A stretch of DNA of 64,000 bases from Ashinkailepas kermadecensis (GCA_034440615.1 JAOTOM010004575.1:279419-343418), one strand, 5' to 3'. Counted from the stretch's first letter, positions 26,601 to 38,350 are shown. Notes: generated from the sequence alone by a model not told the origin. Numbers and translations are program-made.

Positions 26601-27174
26601 GCAGGAGAAGGACTTAGGTGTTATTTTGAACACAAAATTGGGGGTATCAGAACAGACCAAAGAAGCCAGGAAGAAGGCACTAAGAATGCTTGGGGCAATA
26701 CAGAGGAATGTGTCATACAAAAGTGAGGAGGACATCAGGAAGCTTTACTGTGCATATGTCAGGCCACATTTGGAATACTGTGTCCAAGCTTGGTCCCCTA
26801 GCTATGAGAAAGATTGTTGGCTTTTAGAGAGAGTACAAAAGAGGGCAACAAAAATGGTTAATGGTATAGGCAACCTGGCATATGAGGAAAGATTGAAGAA
26901 ATTGAATATGTTTTCACTTAGATATAGAAGGCTGAGAGGAGATCCCATCGAGGTTTTTAAATTTGTTCATGGTCAGGAACAGGGATATCTCATGGAAATG
27001 TTTGAATTTAACAGAAATGATGCAATTAGAGGTCATCAATTCAAAATTAAAGTTAATCACAGCAGGACATGGTTAAGACAGTCTTTCTTCACCAACAGGG
27101 TAGTAGAACACTGGAACCAGCTGCCAGGAACCATTGTCAGTAGCAACACACTGAACATCTTTAAAACGGCATAG
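23653..27174 (+). pseudogene. LINE ORF2 (AP-endonuclease + reverse transcriptase), disrupted
   Basis: The endonuclease/exonuclease/phosphatase domain starts near 23,840 with MLNAQSIRSKFDE. It continues with the catalytic-acid block CITEAW (about 23,928), GALYRSG, LGDFN (near 24,278) and GRSDHNIVRF (near 24,475). The reverse transcriptase starts at KPNKAAGPDG (about 25,730), with YLDFSKAFDKVPH, PQGSVL and the catalytic FADD (about 26,398-26,409). The thumb and C-terminus follow (YVRPHLEYCVQAWSP). Damage: frame changes near 24,120, 24,320 and 24,787; a TAA in the endonuclease near 24,209; an inverted insertion at 25,167-25,705; TGA at 25,903-25,905; a frame change near 27,165 that shortens the C-terminus. 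Two conserved glycines beside PQGSVL are Glu. Both activities are needed for target-primed reverse transcription, so the copy is inactive. Confidence 0.9.
25167..25705 (-). mobile_element. 5'-truncated CR1 fragment nested in inverse orientation
   Basis: On the minus strand this reads the end of the same ORF2 (MVNGIGNLAYEERLKKLNMF ... NIFKNSIDNHYKN) and a short 3' UTR sharing GGGCCCTTGTGGCTC with the host element. It ends in TTTATGTC-type octamers at the host-left junction. It starts abruptly at the equivalent of CAAGCTTGGTCC, so it is 5' truncated. Its 3' UTR lacks the 164-bp tandem repeat of the host copy, and its C-terminal frame is intact where the host's is shifted. It is therefore a different subfamily member that landed in the host ORF2, not a local inversion. 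Confidence 0.9.
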
Positions 27175-27249
27175 ACAATCATTATAAGAATAGGGGCTTG
27201 TTTTTCTGTATTCCAGGGAGGGTTGATCGACAGGGAGGAGTTGGGAGTT

Positions 27250-27640
27250 GGAGGAGTTTGAAATTGTTGAGTGTTATGCAATAGCAAGTGAGTCTCTTAT
27301 TAAGTCTAAACGCTTTATAACTTTATATAGGGTGTACCTAGCAGTGGATTCAGCACCTTCCTTCGGGATGTGATACTGATGAGATTGTCTATGGTAGCAC
27401 AATGGGTATGATTGGAGGAGCTTGTAATTGTTGAGTGTATTATGCAATAGCAAGTGAGTCTCTTATTAAGTCTGAACGCTTTATGCATTTGTGTGGGGTG
27501 TGCCTAGCAGTGGATTCGGCACCTTCCTTCGGGATGTGATGTTGATGAGATTGTCTATGGTGGCACGATAGGTATGATGGGAGGAGCTTGTGATTGTTGA
27601 GGGTGTTATGCGGTAGCAAGTGAGTGGTGCTAGATAGGCT
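27250..27640 (+). repeat. 164-166-bp tandem repeat in LINE 3' UTR, about 2.3 copies
   Basis: ATTGTTGAG recurs at 27,263, 27,427 and 27,593. The copies share GCAATAGCAAGTGAGTCTCT and CACCTTCCTTCGGGATGTGA. The nested relative lacks it. Confidence 0.88.
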
Positions 27641-27768
27641 GGGATATATAGCTTCCTAGGAACTTCGGATAAGGGATTGATTGGGGTGAGAGTATGTACA
27701 TTTCTAGTACCTTTTCTAGATAGGCTTAACCCAGATGGGCCCCTGTGGCTCTTATTAAGCCTGAATAC

Positions 27769-27795
27769 TTTATGACTTTTATGACTTTATGACTT
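27769..27795 (+). repeat. LINE 3' terminal octamer repeat
   Basis: Three TTTATGAC units with one extra T mark the 3' end. Short tandem 3' ends instead of poly(A) are usual for CR1/L2 elements. Confidence 0.75.
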
Positions 27796-27936
27796 GCAGC
27801 ATGGCTCTATGGTGATTGTGAAATCGGTGAAATTGTGAAATTGTGAAGTTATGAAATAATGAATGGAACTTCCTAATTTTGGCGAAACATTATGTGGTAA
27901 ATTTGTATCATGAGGTGTGTTTTAAAAAAAAATATT

Positions 27937-28109
27937 CTTTGGAATACCATGTTTATGAAGGTCACCAAGATGATGGGACCACTCATTTTCTGTGCAAATG
28001 CTTACTTTTCAGGTTGTGAGCAAAATAAATAACATTCTCCTTTTTTCACTTGCACAGAAAATAAGTGGTTCCATCATCTTAGTCACCTTCCTAAGCATGG
28101 TATTCTGAA
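27937..28109. repeat. short foldback: tips of the CCTAACC foldback family
   Basis: GGAATACCATGTTTATGAAG at the left is mirrored by CTAAGCATGGTATTC at the right. The ~70-bp arms include CACTCATTTTCTGTGCAAATG, with a ~35-bp loop. The same arm sequence forms the tips of larger foldbacks at 38.1 and 47.7 kb, so this is a core-deleted member. Confidence 0.82.
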
Positions 28110-28365
28110 GACAAATTCCAAAAAACGCAAAAAAAAACACCTTTTACTGCAAATTTACCCAATTTGTCCCCAACATATCATTTTAACAATAGCAAATCTC
28201 AAAACCAGACATTGAAAAAGAATTGGCTGAAATCAAAGGATCTTTTTTGTTTGGGAGCGAGGACTATCTTGTCGAAATTTTCCTCTATCTTGTCCAAACT
28301 TTCCGCGTCCCTGGTTTGTCCCCCCCCCACCAATTTCGAAACCGTGGCTCCACAGGTATATATAA
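28110..28365 (-). repeat. repeat related, inverted, to 29,863-30,060
   Basis: The minus strand starts near 28,355 with CCACGGTTTCGAAATTGG, then a G run, ACAAACCAGGGACGCGG, and TTTCAATGTCTGGTTTTGAG. The plus strand at 29,873-30,060 carries the same order. With the adjacent foldback tip, it looks like one dispersed repeat present twice in opposite orientations. Confidence 0.8.
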
Positions 28366-28856
28366 TTTGTTGGATGTGGATCACTGCTTAAGCGTCGTCT
28401 CGGTGTGAAAAGGGATACTTTTTTCGGTCAGAAATAGTTTGGGTAATTAGGTAGATCTGACGAATTTGCCGCTCTGCAATGTTCTTTTTCTCCTCTGTTT
28501 CCCCCGGTCTGAGCTCTACTTCACGGTACGGCGATGCGCAGGCTACCTCCAGCCGATACCGAGCGTAGCGTCAGAGAGATCCGCCACCGGCACTACCGGT
28601 AGTGGGAGAGCCGCTGGCGGGATGCCGTCGCCTGAGCTGCAGCAGCAGCGCTAGATAATCAATCGTCGGTGCCGAGTGGAATTCGCGCCGGAATTTGGCG
28701 CCAGCAGGAGCAGTGAGCTGGCGGGCGGCGTGAGACCAGGTGGGCGCGGATGTTGCGACAGTCAGCATCTCCATTGGCTGTTTTGATGCTGTTGTTAAGC
28801 ATTCCTTGTGTGTCTTGGACTGATGCCCCTTGGGTAGAAGAAGAACCTTGGGTTAT
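28366..28856. other. anonymous sequence
   Basis: GC-rich around 28,560-28,740 with small inverted motifs. No gene is recognised. Confidence 0.4.
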
Positions 28857-29014
28857 TTTACGACGCATTCAACCGCTAGGTCATATATCGTCGCCAACCT
28901 CTCACGCCGATTGGTCTCGGGTGGACTCGGTAATGCCGCCGGTTGCGAGATTCGAACCCGTAACCTTGCGATCAAGAGTCCGACACCCTACCGACCGAGC
29001 TACCGCGGCCGTGG
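28857..29014 (-). mobile_element. tRNA-derived SINE, tRNA-Lys-like head
   Basis: On the minus strand the head reads GCCGCGGTAGCTCGGTCGGT (A-box region), an anticodon-like stretch GACTCTTGATC matching tRNA-Lys(CTT), and B box GGTTCGAATCT at 28,948-28,958. It is followed by the core CCAATCGGCGTGAGAGGTTG. The 3' end runs to GCGTCGTAAAATAA. Pol III would initiate from the internal A and B boxes. No clear target duplication was found. It is not a functional tRNA: the acceptor stem does not pair properly and the sequence runs on into a non-tRNA body. Confidence 0.85.
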
Positions 29015-29862
29015 ATTTATTGCCCCAACAGGATGCGTGACGCATAGCTATTTATTAATTTGCCCTCAAGATTCGTGCTTATTGCCATCCAGTTCTCCAA
29101 ACGGCACAATCATAAGATTAGCCATAGGTGCAGGTATGTCGCGTACCCCTGCAAGCCAGATGCGGACGCTGGTCAACTGACACAATTGCATTGTATGGGC
29201 TGAACCAGGGATCACCAATAGGTACTTGTACGCATACACATGCACTGACTGTTTTCTCCTGCATTTGACAGCACTGGCAGACGTCATCAAAATGGAACTG
29301 ATCACGGAAACACGGCACATGCTGGATGGCTTCATGTACGCGACGGGACATGCTTTGTTGACGCCATTATATAATCAATTTGTAAATGGCTTGCCAGCTC
29401 ACTGCATTTTGACGTCATACGAGCCAATTTGCCTGGCAGTTTTTTTTTGCCGAATCGCGAATCATCGGCAATTCATCTTGCCTTTTGCCCCCAAATGGCC
29501 AATGTTGGGTGTGGTAGGCTGGTGGACAATTCACATGACATGTGTATATAGGTCAATTACCTTCCAATGGCCATACGAGGTTATTAACCGAACTTGACCT
29601 TCAGCGGCCTTTTAAAGCATCTCAGTCACTCTGAGGCTCTTCTTTCACGCTGAAGCTGAATTTGGCGTCAATATTTACTACTCGATACAAGAAAATAGGT
29701 CAACAATCAGTGGATGGAAGGTCAACAATCAGTGGCCTCGGGAATACAAATCCGAAACCAATCGAGGACTATCGTCACGTGCAGCACAGCAGCCTTCGGT
29801 TCATGTCGCTAGCACATTGCGTTTGAAAACCGAGTGGAGGGGTTCAACCCCACCCTCCTGTA
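29015..29862. other. anonymous sequence
   Basis: The frame at 29,226-29,597 (123 codons) matches no family I know. A short phrase, GGTCAACAATCAGTGG, is repeated near 29,697 and 29,719. Confidence 0.4.
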
Positions 29863-30525
29863 TTGGTGTAACCACGGTTTCGAAATTGGGGGGGGGGGGG
29901 ACAAACCAGGGACGCGGTAAGTTTCGGCAAGATGGAGGGGTACCTCCCCCCCCCCCCACAAAAAACGTTGGATTTCAGCCACTTCTTTTTCAATGTCTGG
30001 TTTTGAGATTTGCCATTGTTAAAAATGGTATTTTGCGGACAAAAATAGGTAAATTTGCAGTATTAGGTTTTTACAAAAATTTATTCAGAATACCATGTTT
30101 ATGAAGGTGACCAAGATGATGGACCACTTATTTTCTGTGGAAATGAAGAAAAAAAATAGAAATTTTGTGTGGTTTATTTTGATTTCGAACTTAAAAAGTC
30201 TAAACTAACCTAGCCTCACAAAACCTAACCCATTTGTTTGCTTTATGGAGGCAAATGCGTGTAAAAACTGTTCTTGTTACCACCTTAAAGCACAATAATA
30301 CCGAAAAGTTTCCAAACATTTTTGCACAAAGTTTTCAAACAAAAATTGATTTTTTTCTTCAAAAGTAGCTTAGGCTAGGTTATATATTTTTTTTGTTGTT
30401 GAGAATTTTCAGAAAGTAAGTTTCTTGACATTTGTCAAACTGTATTTTTTGGATTTTTTCTCTCCAAGAGAGGTTAGGCTAGGTTAGGTTAGTTTATGTT
30501 GCATTTTATCTTATTTTTAAACATT
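29863..30525 (+). repeat. dispersed repeat with truncated CCTAACC foldback
   Basis: It starts GGTGTAACCACGGTTTCGAA and a G run. From about 30,086 it carries the foldback tip CAGAATACCATGTTTATGAA, then CCTAACCTAGCCTC-like text near 30,210 and GGTTAGGCTAGGTTAGGTTA near 30,473. The right tip is missing because the sequence joins the right inverted-repeat arm at about 30,525. Confidence 0.78.
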
Positions 30526-32130
30526 TCCATCACGGGCTATTGCTTGATACCAGATGTGGGTAGGTTAGGGCGACGAAAAATACGAGGCGACCAAAAAAAT
30601 CGGTTTGACATTTGACCTTTGAAAATAGTTCGGTTTGGTAACATTATAATGCGGCACAAGCCGCGTCAAATGACACCCACTTGATGCAAATTGAACCCAT
30701 AGCGACGAATCGTGAGGACTTCGAAACATTCAAACTAGCCTTTGACCTTGAAGTTTGACCTTGATATATCCCGGTTTCAAAATGTTGCTCGATGGTTCAC
30801 CAAGGGCTATCGCTTGGTAGTGGATCCGGGTAGGCTTGAGAGCAAACCCCCTCCTCCCCCCCACACACACAACAAAAATGTAAGATGAACGAAGAGATCA
30901 GCTTGAATTTTGACCCGTCGAGATGGTTTCGAATTATCAATTTTCTGATACCGACGTCGAATGACATCCATTTTCTTCAAATTGAAGCCATAGCGACGAA
31001 ACGCGAGGTCATCGAAGAACTCGATCAAATCTTTGACCTTGACATGTCCCGGTGTGAAATGTTACTGAAGTGTTCACCACTGGTTATTGCTTGATACCAG
31101 ATTTTGATGGGTTTGAGCGAAAACGAAAGATAATTGAGCGGACCGGATGATCAGCTTGGGCTTTGCCCTTGCAAAATAATTCGATTGCTTAGCGTTTTGA
31201 TAACGCATAACAAGCCACGTCGAATGACGCCCATTTCATGGAAATTGAAGCGATAGCCACCGAACCTCGCGTTCGGTCGATATCGCTTCAATATCGCCAT
31301 CGAATAAATAAAGCTAACCTTTGAACTAGAAGTTTGTCCTTGACATGTACCGGTTTGAAATGTTACACAATGGTTCACCACAGGCTATTGCTTGATACCA
31401 GATTTGGGCAGGTTTGGGTGAAAACGAAAGAAAATGGGAGGCAACCGAATAAACCGGTTTGCGTTGGACCTTGACTGTTAAGGTGGTTATGTGAGACCTA
31501 TGTAGTTGCTTCCAGCGTGTTCAGTGCAAGCAGAAGCATTTGTGGTAATTGATTCGAACGATCATAAACCCGTCGCTGAATGTCGATGCCAATACAAATA
31601 CGCCTCTGGCGAACACGTCGCTGAATACGAATACGAATACAACGTTAACTTGACGTACCTGCTTAAGGCTGCCCATGACTCCCATCCATGGTCTTGAAGA
31701 TATCCAAGGGCACCCAGAGTCACGTTTGTTCAAGATATATCAATTATTGCGCAGGGGAATGCAACCTAAGACTATAATAAAGCCTTGCGATAATGCAAAC
31801 TTGTTGCCTGGCAAAGCACAAGTTTCCACCGAAGCGAAAACACAAGATGGCCAAGGTTCATGTTATTCAAGAATGGCCTGGAAGGATAAATTTATAACGT
31901 TTGTTGACTTACCATTCAGATATTTTTTGACGACAGATAGCCTGTGAAGCCCGTTGATTGGCTTGATCGGTTTCTAGTATTTTTGGTGATTATCTTGCAT
32001 ATCTGTTTTCATTTTATAAATGATTAAGTATAATTTTGTGGCGATCATACTCAGGTAGCTGAGGCTTTGGGGGGGGGGGACGCGGAAAGAATTGAGGGGG
32101 GACAAATCGGCACTTTTCAGAAATTGGGGG
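30515..32130 (-). repeat. right arm of the ~1.6-kb inverted repeat pair
   Basis: Reverse-orientation match of 19,340-20,965. It holds the same ~230-280-bp internal units, the conserved hairpin (31,244-31,292), and the outer GCTTTGGGGGGGGGG / CACTTTTCAGAAATTGGGGG end. A short frame (31,506-31,697; AEAFVVIDSNDHKPVAECRC) is open in both arms, but the few differences are mixed synonymous and replacement changes. Confidence 0.88.
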
Positions 32131-32303
32131 TGACATGTGACATGACATGACATGACGCATTCAACTGTTTGGCTATCTAGCGTTGCGGACCTCTCACGAC
32201 GAATGGTCGCGGGTGGACTCGGTAATCCCGCCGGTTGCGGGATTCGAACCCACAGTCTTGCGATCAAGAGTCAACACCCTACCGGCTGAGCTTCCGCGGC
32301 CCC
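32131..32303 (-). mobile_element. tRNA-derived SINE, tRNA-Lys-like head, CATGT-repeat tail
   Basis: The minus strand has head GGCCGCGGAAGCTCAGCCGG, anticodon-like GACTCTTGATC, and a perfect consensus B box GGTTCGAATCC at 32,240-32,250. The core ACCGAGTCCACCCGCGACCA is shared with the 28,857-29,014 copy. The 3' tail is GCGTCATGTCATGTCATGTC, a pentanucleotide extension. It abuts the outer end of the right inverted-repeat arm. Confidence 0.85.
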
Positions 32304-32408
32304 CTCACATTCTGAACCAATTTTCCCGTGCGTATATAATGAGTGGTTGATGTATGCGAAAAGTTCGTGAAGAGAAGAGTTTGGAAGCTAGGGTGTTGTC
32401 CGTGTCCC

Positions 32409-33375
<967 letters not shown>

Positions 33376-34154
33376 TATATCCATGGGTTATACGAATCGA
33401 GACGAGGTTATACGTCTCGATAGATCGCATATCATGCATGGTTGACAGACCATGTGAGATATCTGCAGGCACTTTCTGGACACACCTTACTTACCATGCA
33501 GTCGCCGGAAAAAAAACTCACAAGGGCTGTAATTTGGGAGTCATTTGTCATTTAATCACTCCTTGGCGTTAGCACATCTGAAAATGTCGCTACGTTTCGT
33601 TCCAGGCCGATAGCACCATAAAGTGCATCATGAATCAGTGAAAGGCGATCAGAAGTTAACCAGAGTCAGTGACCTCATTTCACTCGAAAAAATGTGCTGA
33701 TGAGGCGGCCTGTAGGGATAAAGACGACACACCATTCGACCTTCAGGGAAGACGAATAAATGACATCATCGTGGAGAGAATGGTGTTCTGAGCGGCACAA
33801 ATCTGGGATGCGGTTCTTCTGCAGCCCTGCCTGGATAGCAGCTGAAAATGAAGTGAACTATTGCTAATGCACCAATAAAAATCACCTGCTTTACTTGCGA
33901 ACCATAAATTCAAATCACTGCTCGAAGTATCAACATCAATACCGCCTGCCGGAGGCAAACAACCTGTACCGCACATCTTGCGAAGTCGAGTATAGCTATT
34001 TGAACTCAGCTTTGTGGGCTACAGTTTGTGTTGCCCAATTTTGTAGGCATGCTAATCCAAGCCACAGCAATGGCAATACAATAGCATCCCTTATCAGTAT
34101 GCTTTTGGGTGGACTATAAAAGTATTGACTGATGTTGGACAAGATGTGACATGA
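33376..34154. other. anonymous sequence
   Basis: No gene or repeat recognised. It ends at the target duplication of the first large hAT-like element. Confidence 0.4.
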
Positions 34155-34162
34155 CATGATTA

Positions 34163-34178
34163 CAGGGGCGTCGATTTG
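34163..34178 (+). repeat. terminal inverted repeat, left, element 1
   Basis: CAGGGGCGTCGATTTG, preceded by CATGATTA. Confidence 0.88.
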
Positions 34179-34521
34179 TATCCTTTTGCGGGGGCCATGG
34201 CCCCACCAATGTTGATCTTGGCCCCCCCCAATGTTGATTTGGGCCCCCCCAATAATCCATGCTCTTTTTATGCTGATAAAAAAGTTAAAGAAAAATAACA
34301 AAAAAACACCATGGCCATGGTACATAGAAAATGTAGTTGATGTTAGCCAGCACATTTTGTACTGAAAAGAAACATATTTGGATTAGATAGTGGGCTGACT
34401 CTCCACCTTTTGCTACAAAATTCAAAATTGAGTGCAAAAAACAACAACAAAATAGCTGGATTTCCCTCCCCTGTGGAAGGACAACTTACATCATAAAATG
34501 TTGCAAATAGTTGATGGTAAT

Positions 34522-35400
34522 CAGGGGCGTCGAGTTGTATCCTTTTGTGGGGGCCATGCCCACCAATGTTGATCTTGGCCCCTCAATGTTGATTTGGGCC
34601 CCCCCCCCAATAATCAATGCTATTTGTATGCGGAGAAGAAAGTTAAAGGAAAGAAATGAAAAACACCATGCTACTTACAAAACTTAGTTGATGCCAATCA
34701 GCACATTTTGTACTGAAATGAAACAGATTTGGATTGGATAGTGGATTGACTCTCCACCTTTTGCTGCTAAATTGAAAATATTGTGGAAAAACAAAGGAGT
34801 TGGATTTCCCTCCACTTTGCAAGCAAAATTTACATCATAAAATGTCGAGATTATCTGACGATGATGCATTGTAAACCATATTGTCTGAAAAATCTGCAAA
34901 GCCACTAGACAACAATTAACAATGTCATAATTATGCTTCCACACATGGCCAATGGCAAAAGCACATGCATATGGAGCTTGAACTGGATTCATTCCATTCA
35001 ATTTCCAGTCATTGTCAAACCTGCACACAATCCAGTCCTGTCAACAACATTCTGTATTCATCGAGATTGTGGATACACAAACTATATTTATTTTCAGCAG
35101 TCAACCCATCGCACTATAAGCTTGATATTCACCTAGGTACCCACCTATATCCCAATGACAATTAGCATATATTCAATATTGAAAAGCAGCACCCCAGTAT
35201 CGACCTGCACCAAGAGCCACATGTGAGCCAAATATCTGCCAGCTTATGATACCATGCAATACAAAAGTAATCAAGAAGCTGCATGCACACGGTATTATAA
35301 TTCCTATTCTTGAAGAAATTAATAGGAAGGTAATTCTTGAAGAAATTTCTAAACGAACTTTGCAAGCAAGGCATATAGTCAGGTATATTCATTAGATGAT
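34522..35400 (+). repeat. second, internal left-end copy in element 1
   Basis: CAGGGGCGTCGAGTTGTATC restarts the left-end sequence 359 bp after the true terminus. It continues further than the first copy, including GCACATGCATATGGAGCTTG and CCAGTCATTGTCAAAC, which also occur in element 2 near 45,360 and 46,980. No 8-bp duplication surrounds this internal end. Confidence 0.85.
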
Positions 35401-35831
35401 TTCGAACATTTCGGACTGATTGATCGTGACGTCACCAGTTCGATGTAGCCCCATTCCTATGCTGTACAGGGAGCTGTTGCGATTTCGGAAAAAAAACATA
35501 TATCGGATTATATTACACCAATTCGCATGATTCTGGCACTGAAAGGGGGATCGCTTCGCTTTCTTTCACCAATCTATCTGCCACTTTTGCTCCAGCCATC
35601 GAAACTATCGTGGTATATAGCGTCAAAGTTTTCTTGCACACTGTCCAACCAGAATCCCAAACTTCGGGGGCGGTTACGCCTAGCCGTGTGGCGCAGAGGT
35701 ATGAACTCAAACTCGAGATCCAGAGGTGGGGGGTTCCTATCTCTCCAATAACTTTTCTTTTTCAACCGCATTTTTTGCATTTTTAAATTAGGTAGGAACC
35801 TTACTGCGTGTCATCACGCATATTGAGCACG
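35401..35831 (+). other. unique interior of element 1
   Basis: I see no match elsewhere in the window and no recognisable coding sequence. Confidence 0.4.
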
Positions 35832-35839
35832 CCAACTTC

Positions 35840-36516
35840 CACTGGCGGATCCAGGGAGGGGCCATTCCGGCCATGGCCCCCCGGGGAGCGCTTAACAGGG
35901 GGGGGGGGGCATAGTGTCTTTTTGCCCCCCCCCCCGGAACCAACAAAAGTCAACTAGATTAAAATGCAGTAACTTTTGCCGAGTTAAAAAAATAGCGTCT
36001 GGATGAAAGAATCTCTAATTTTAAAGAATTTTCTTTAAATATAGTTGTTTGGAAGCCAGCATAGTAGCATAGTAGATTCCGACACACATCGAGGGTTCCA
36101 TGCTGCTCAAGTTCTGCTTATAGCAAGAGTTGACACAATCGGATCCGCCAGTCCCCACGTGCACGAACGTTGACGTGGTACAAGACGTTGAACGTGAGCG
36201 TGAACGTTTTGGTAAATAAGAACAAAAATCCGGTAACATAGAAACGGTGGAGGTAGGCTGGGGCCCCTGCACAGGAAATCATGTTGTCAATTATTATTAT
36301 TTTTTATTTATTTTAATTTTACCTGTTATTTTTAAAATGGGCCCCTTTGCCAAATAGTGGTCGAAATCCGGTGCTTTCAACCAAAACACGTGGGAGAAGG
36401 GGCATCCTCCAAATCCGTTCGACCCCTCCCCTGATGCAATTCCTAGGTACGCCACTGGGGGGTGACGCCAAAAACCGAAAGTTGCCCCCCCAACCGGTGG
36501 GTTAGATCCGCCAGTG
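35840..36516 (+). mobile_element. hAT-like MITE, 677 bp, copy A
   Basis: It begins CACTGGCGGATCCAGGGAGG and ends TTAGATCCGCCAGTG. The flanks CCAACTTC (35,832-35,839) and CTAACTGC (36,517-36,524) agree at 6 of 8 positions, a decayed 8-bp duplication. It is in opposite orientation to copy B, 52 bp to the right. Confidence 0.82.
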
Positions 36517-36524
36517 CTAACTGC

Positions 36525-38350
36525 AACCTTAATCCTTGGCAACGCGGTACATAGTTTATCGGCGCTTTCACTGGCAGATCTAGCCCACCGGTTTGGGGGG
36601 GGGGCAACTTTCGGTTTTCGACGTCGGCCCCCGCCCCTCTCCAGTGGCGTACCTAGGAATTGCATCAGGGAGGGGTCGAACGGATTTGGAGGGTGCCCAT
36701 TCTCCCACTATTTTTTATTAAAAGCACCGGATTTCGACCACTATTTGGCAAAGGGGCCCATTTTAAAAGAATAATAATTAAAATTAAACTTAAATAATAA
36801 TTGACAACATAATTTCCTGTGTAGGAGCCCCAACCTACCTGCACCGTTCCTATGTTACCGGATTTGTGTTCTTATTTACCAAAACGTTCACGTTCAGGTT
36901 CAACGTCTTGTACGACGTCAACGTTCGTGTACACTGGCGGATCCGATTTTGTCAACTCTTGCTGTAAGCAGAACTTGAGCAGCATGGAACCCTCGATGTG
37001 TGTCAGAATCTACTATACTACCATACTGGCTTCCAAACAATTTTTTTAATCCTTTAAAATTTGATATTCTTTCATCCAGACGCTATTTTTAACATCGGCA
37101 AAGGTTACTGCATTTTAATTTAGTTGACTTCTGTTGGTTTCGGGGGGGGAAAAGACACTATGCCCCCCCTTTTAGGAGCTTCGGGGGGGGCATAGCCGGA
37201 ATGGTCCCTCCCTGGATCCGCCAGTGGGCGCTTTACCGAGGCTTATTTACTGACGCACCCGAGCAGAAATCGGGCATATTCCAAATTCGATGGAGAAATT
37301 CGGCGCAGCCTGGCAATCGCACTCGTGACGTCACAGCTCAGAAAAATGGGCCTATGGCGGCTGCAGAAGTGACAACCACCTGCTTGTAAATTCTACAAGG
37401 TCAAAGCCCATCACCAAATGTGTCTGGAGAGACTTGATAGTCACTAGCGCGCATGAAATGCCCCAAATCGTGACGGACATTACTCAGAACATCCAAAATC
37501 GTAACATCCAAAGATAAAAAGTCTAGTTACAGAAATCCCGGCACCTCAAGTGTAAATTTTCGGTTCCTGTAGACAAATGTGACGGAGGTGAGACATTTGT
37601 GGTGCAATTGCGCGCAGTGTTTAATCCGGAGGCCAATCTCATGTGCCGTCGCACTGATTAGTTTTTTTTTGTACTTCACACCTTCTGATATATCTGTAGA
37701 TTGGTGTGATTTGAAACAGTGAATAAATAGCTTGCTGATATTTAATTCCCAAAGGAACAGTACTTGAAGAACTTGGAAGGTAAGCTTGAACATGTCCAGT
37801 CCATGCCTTTTTCTGATTTGTGCTCAGGGTTGCTATGTTAATACCACATACCTACCATGTCTGTCTTCAAGAAGAGCTGTTTTCAGTTTACTTTTATTAC
37901 TATTTTCATTCCACTGCTCTTCGTGCTTTTCTGCCCAAGATTGGGGAACCTAGTGTAGCATTTCCGACCAGCGGTTGGCACACCTTTTGGTAAATGCACA
38001 GCTTAAGGTAAATTCTGATTTCTTGATTTTTTTAATGCAATGTTTAGGAATGTAATGAACATGTGACCACACATTTTGGTAAATTTGTGTTTTAAGGTGT
38101 TTTATGAATTCCTAGAATGTATCATTTCAATGCAACGTTTATTAATGTGACTCAGATGATGGGACCACTCATTTTCTGTAAAAATGCCTACATTTCAGGT
38201 TGTGAGCAAAATAACACCAAAAAGGCTTTGAATTAGGTGATATTGGGTAAAAGAAATGTTTGTTTTAATATAAAAGAAATGCAACATAGCCTAACCTAAC
38301 CTAGCCTAACCTCTGTTTGGAGAAAATAAAAACCAACAAATCAAGTTTTA
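36525..38350 (+). repeat. block shared by both large elements, first copy
   Basis: GCAACCTTAATCCTTGGCAA to about 38,350 corresponds to 49,085-50,290, apart from MITE B. Shared landmarks include GACGCACCCGAGCAGAAATC, GGTTGGCACACCTTTTGGTA and AGGTTGTGAGCAAAATAACA. Short frames inside differ between copies and look non-coding. Confidence 0.9.
36569..37226 (-). mobile_element. hAT-like MITE, 658 bp, copy B
   Basis: It begins CACTGGCAGATCTAGCCCAC and ends CTGGATCCGCCAGTG. Perfect 8-bp duplications GGCGCTTT flank it (36,561-36,568 and 37,227-37,234). The sister element at 49,123-49,130 shows the uninterrupted site GTCGCTTT between the same flanks, which confirms the insertion and its ends. Confidence 0.92.

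Larger units (their letters stand above)
22400..27797 (+). mobile_element. CR1-like non-LTR retrotransposon (LINE), near full length
   Basis: The element has a ~300-bp 5' leader, an intact ORF1 with an SGNH-esterase domain, a degraded ORF2 with AP-endonuclease and reverse transcriptase, a 3' UTR with a 164-166-bp internal tandem repeat, and a 3' end of TTTATGAC-type octamers in place of poly(A). Esterase ORF1, endonuclease-RT ORF2 and a microsatellite-like octamer tail together are characteristic of the CR1/L2 group. The 5' boundary is approximate because no target duplication or repeat edge marks it. ORF2 has several frameshifts, at least one in-frame stop and an inverted nested insertion, so the copy cannot move on its own. 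Confidence 0.9.

Noticed and set aside
28940..29014. Functional tRNA-Lys gene (minus strand)
   Set aside because: Only A/B boxes and the anticodon region resemble tRNA-Lys; the body and repeat copies show it is a SINE.
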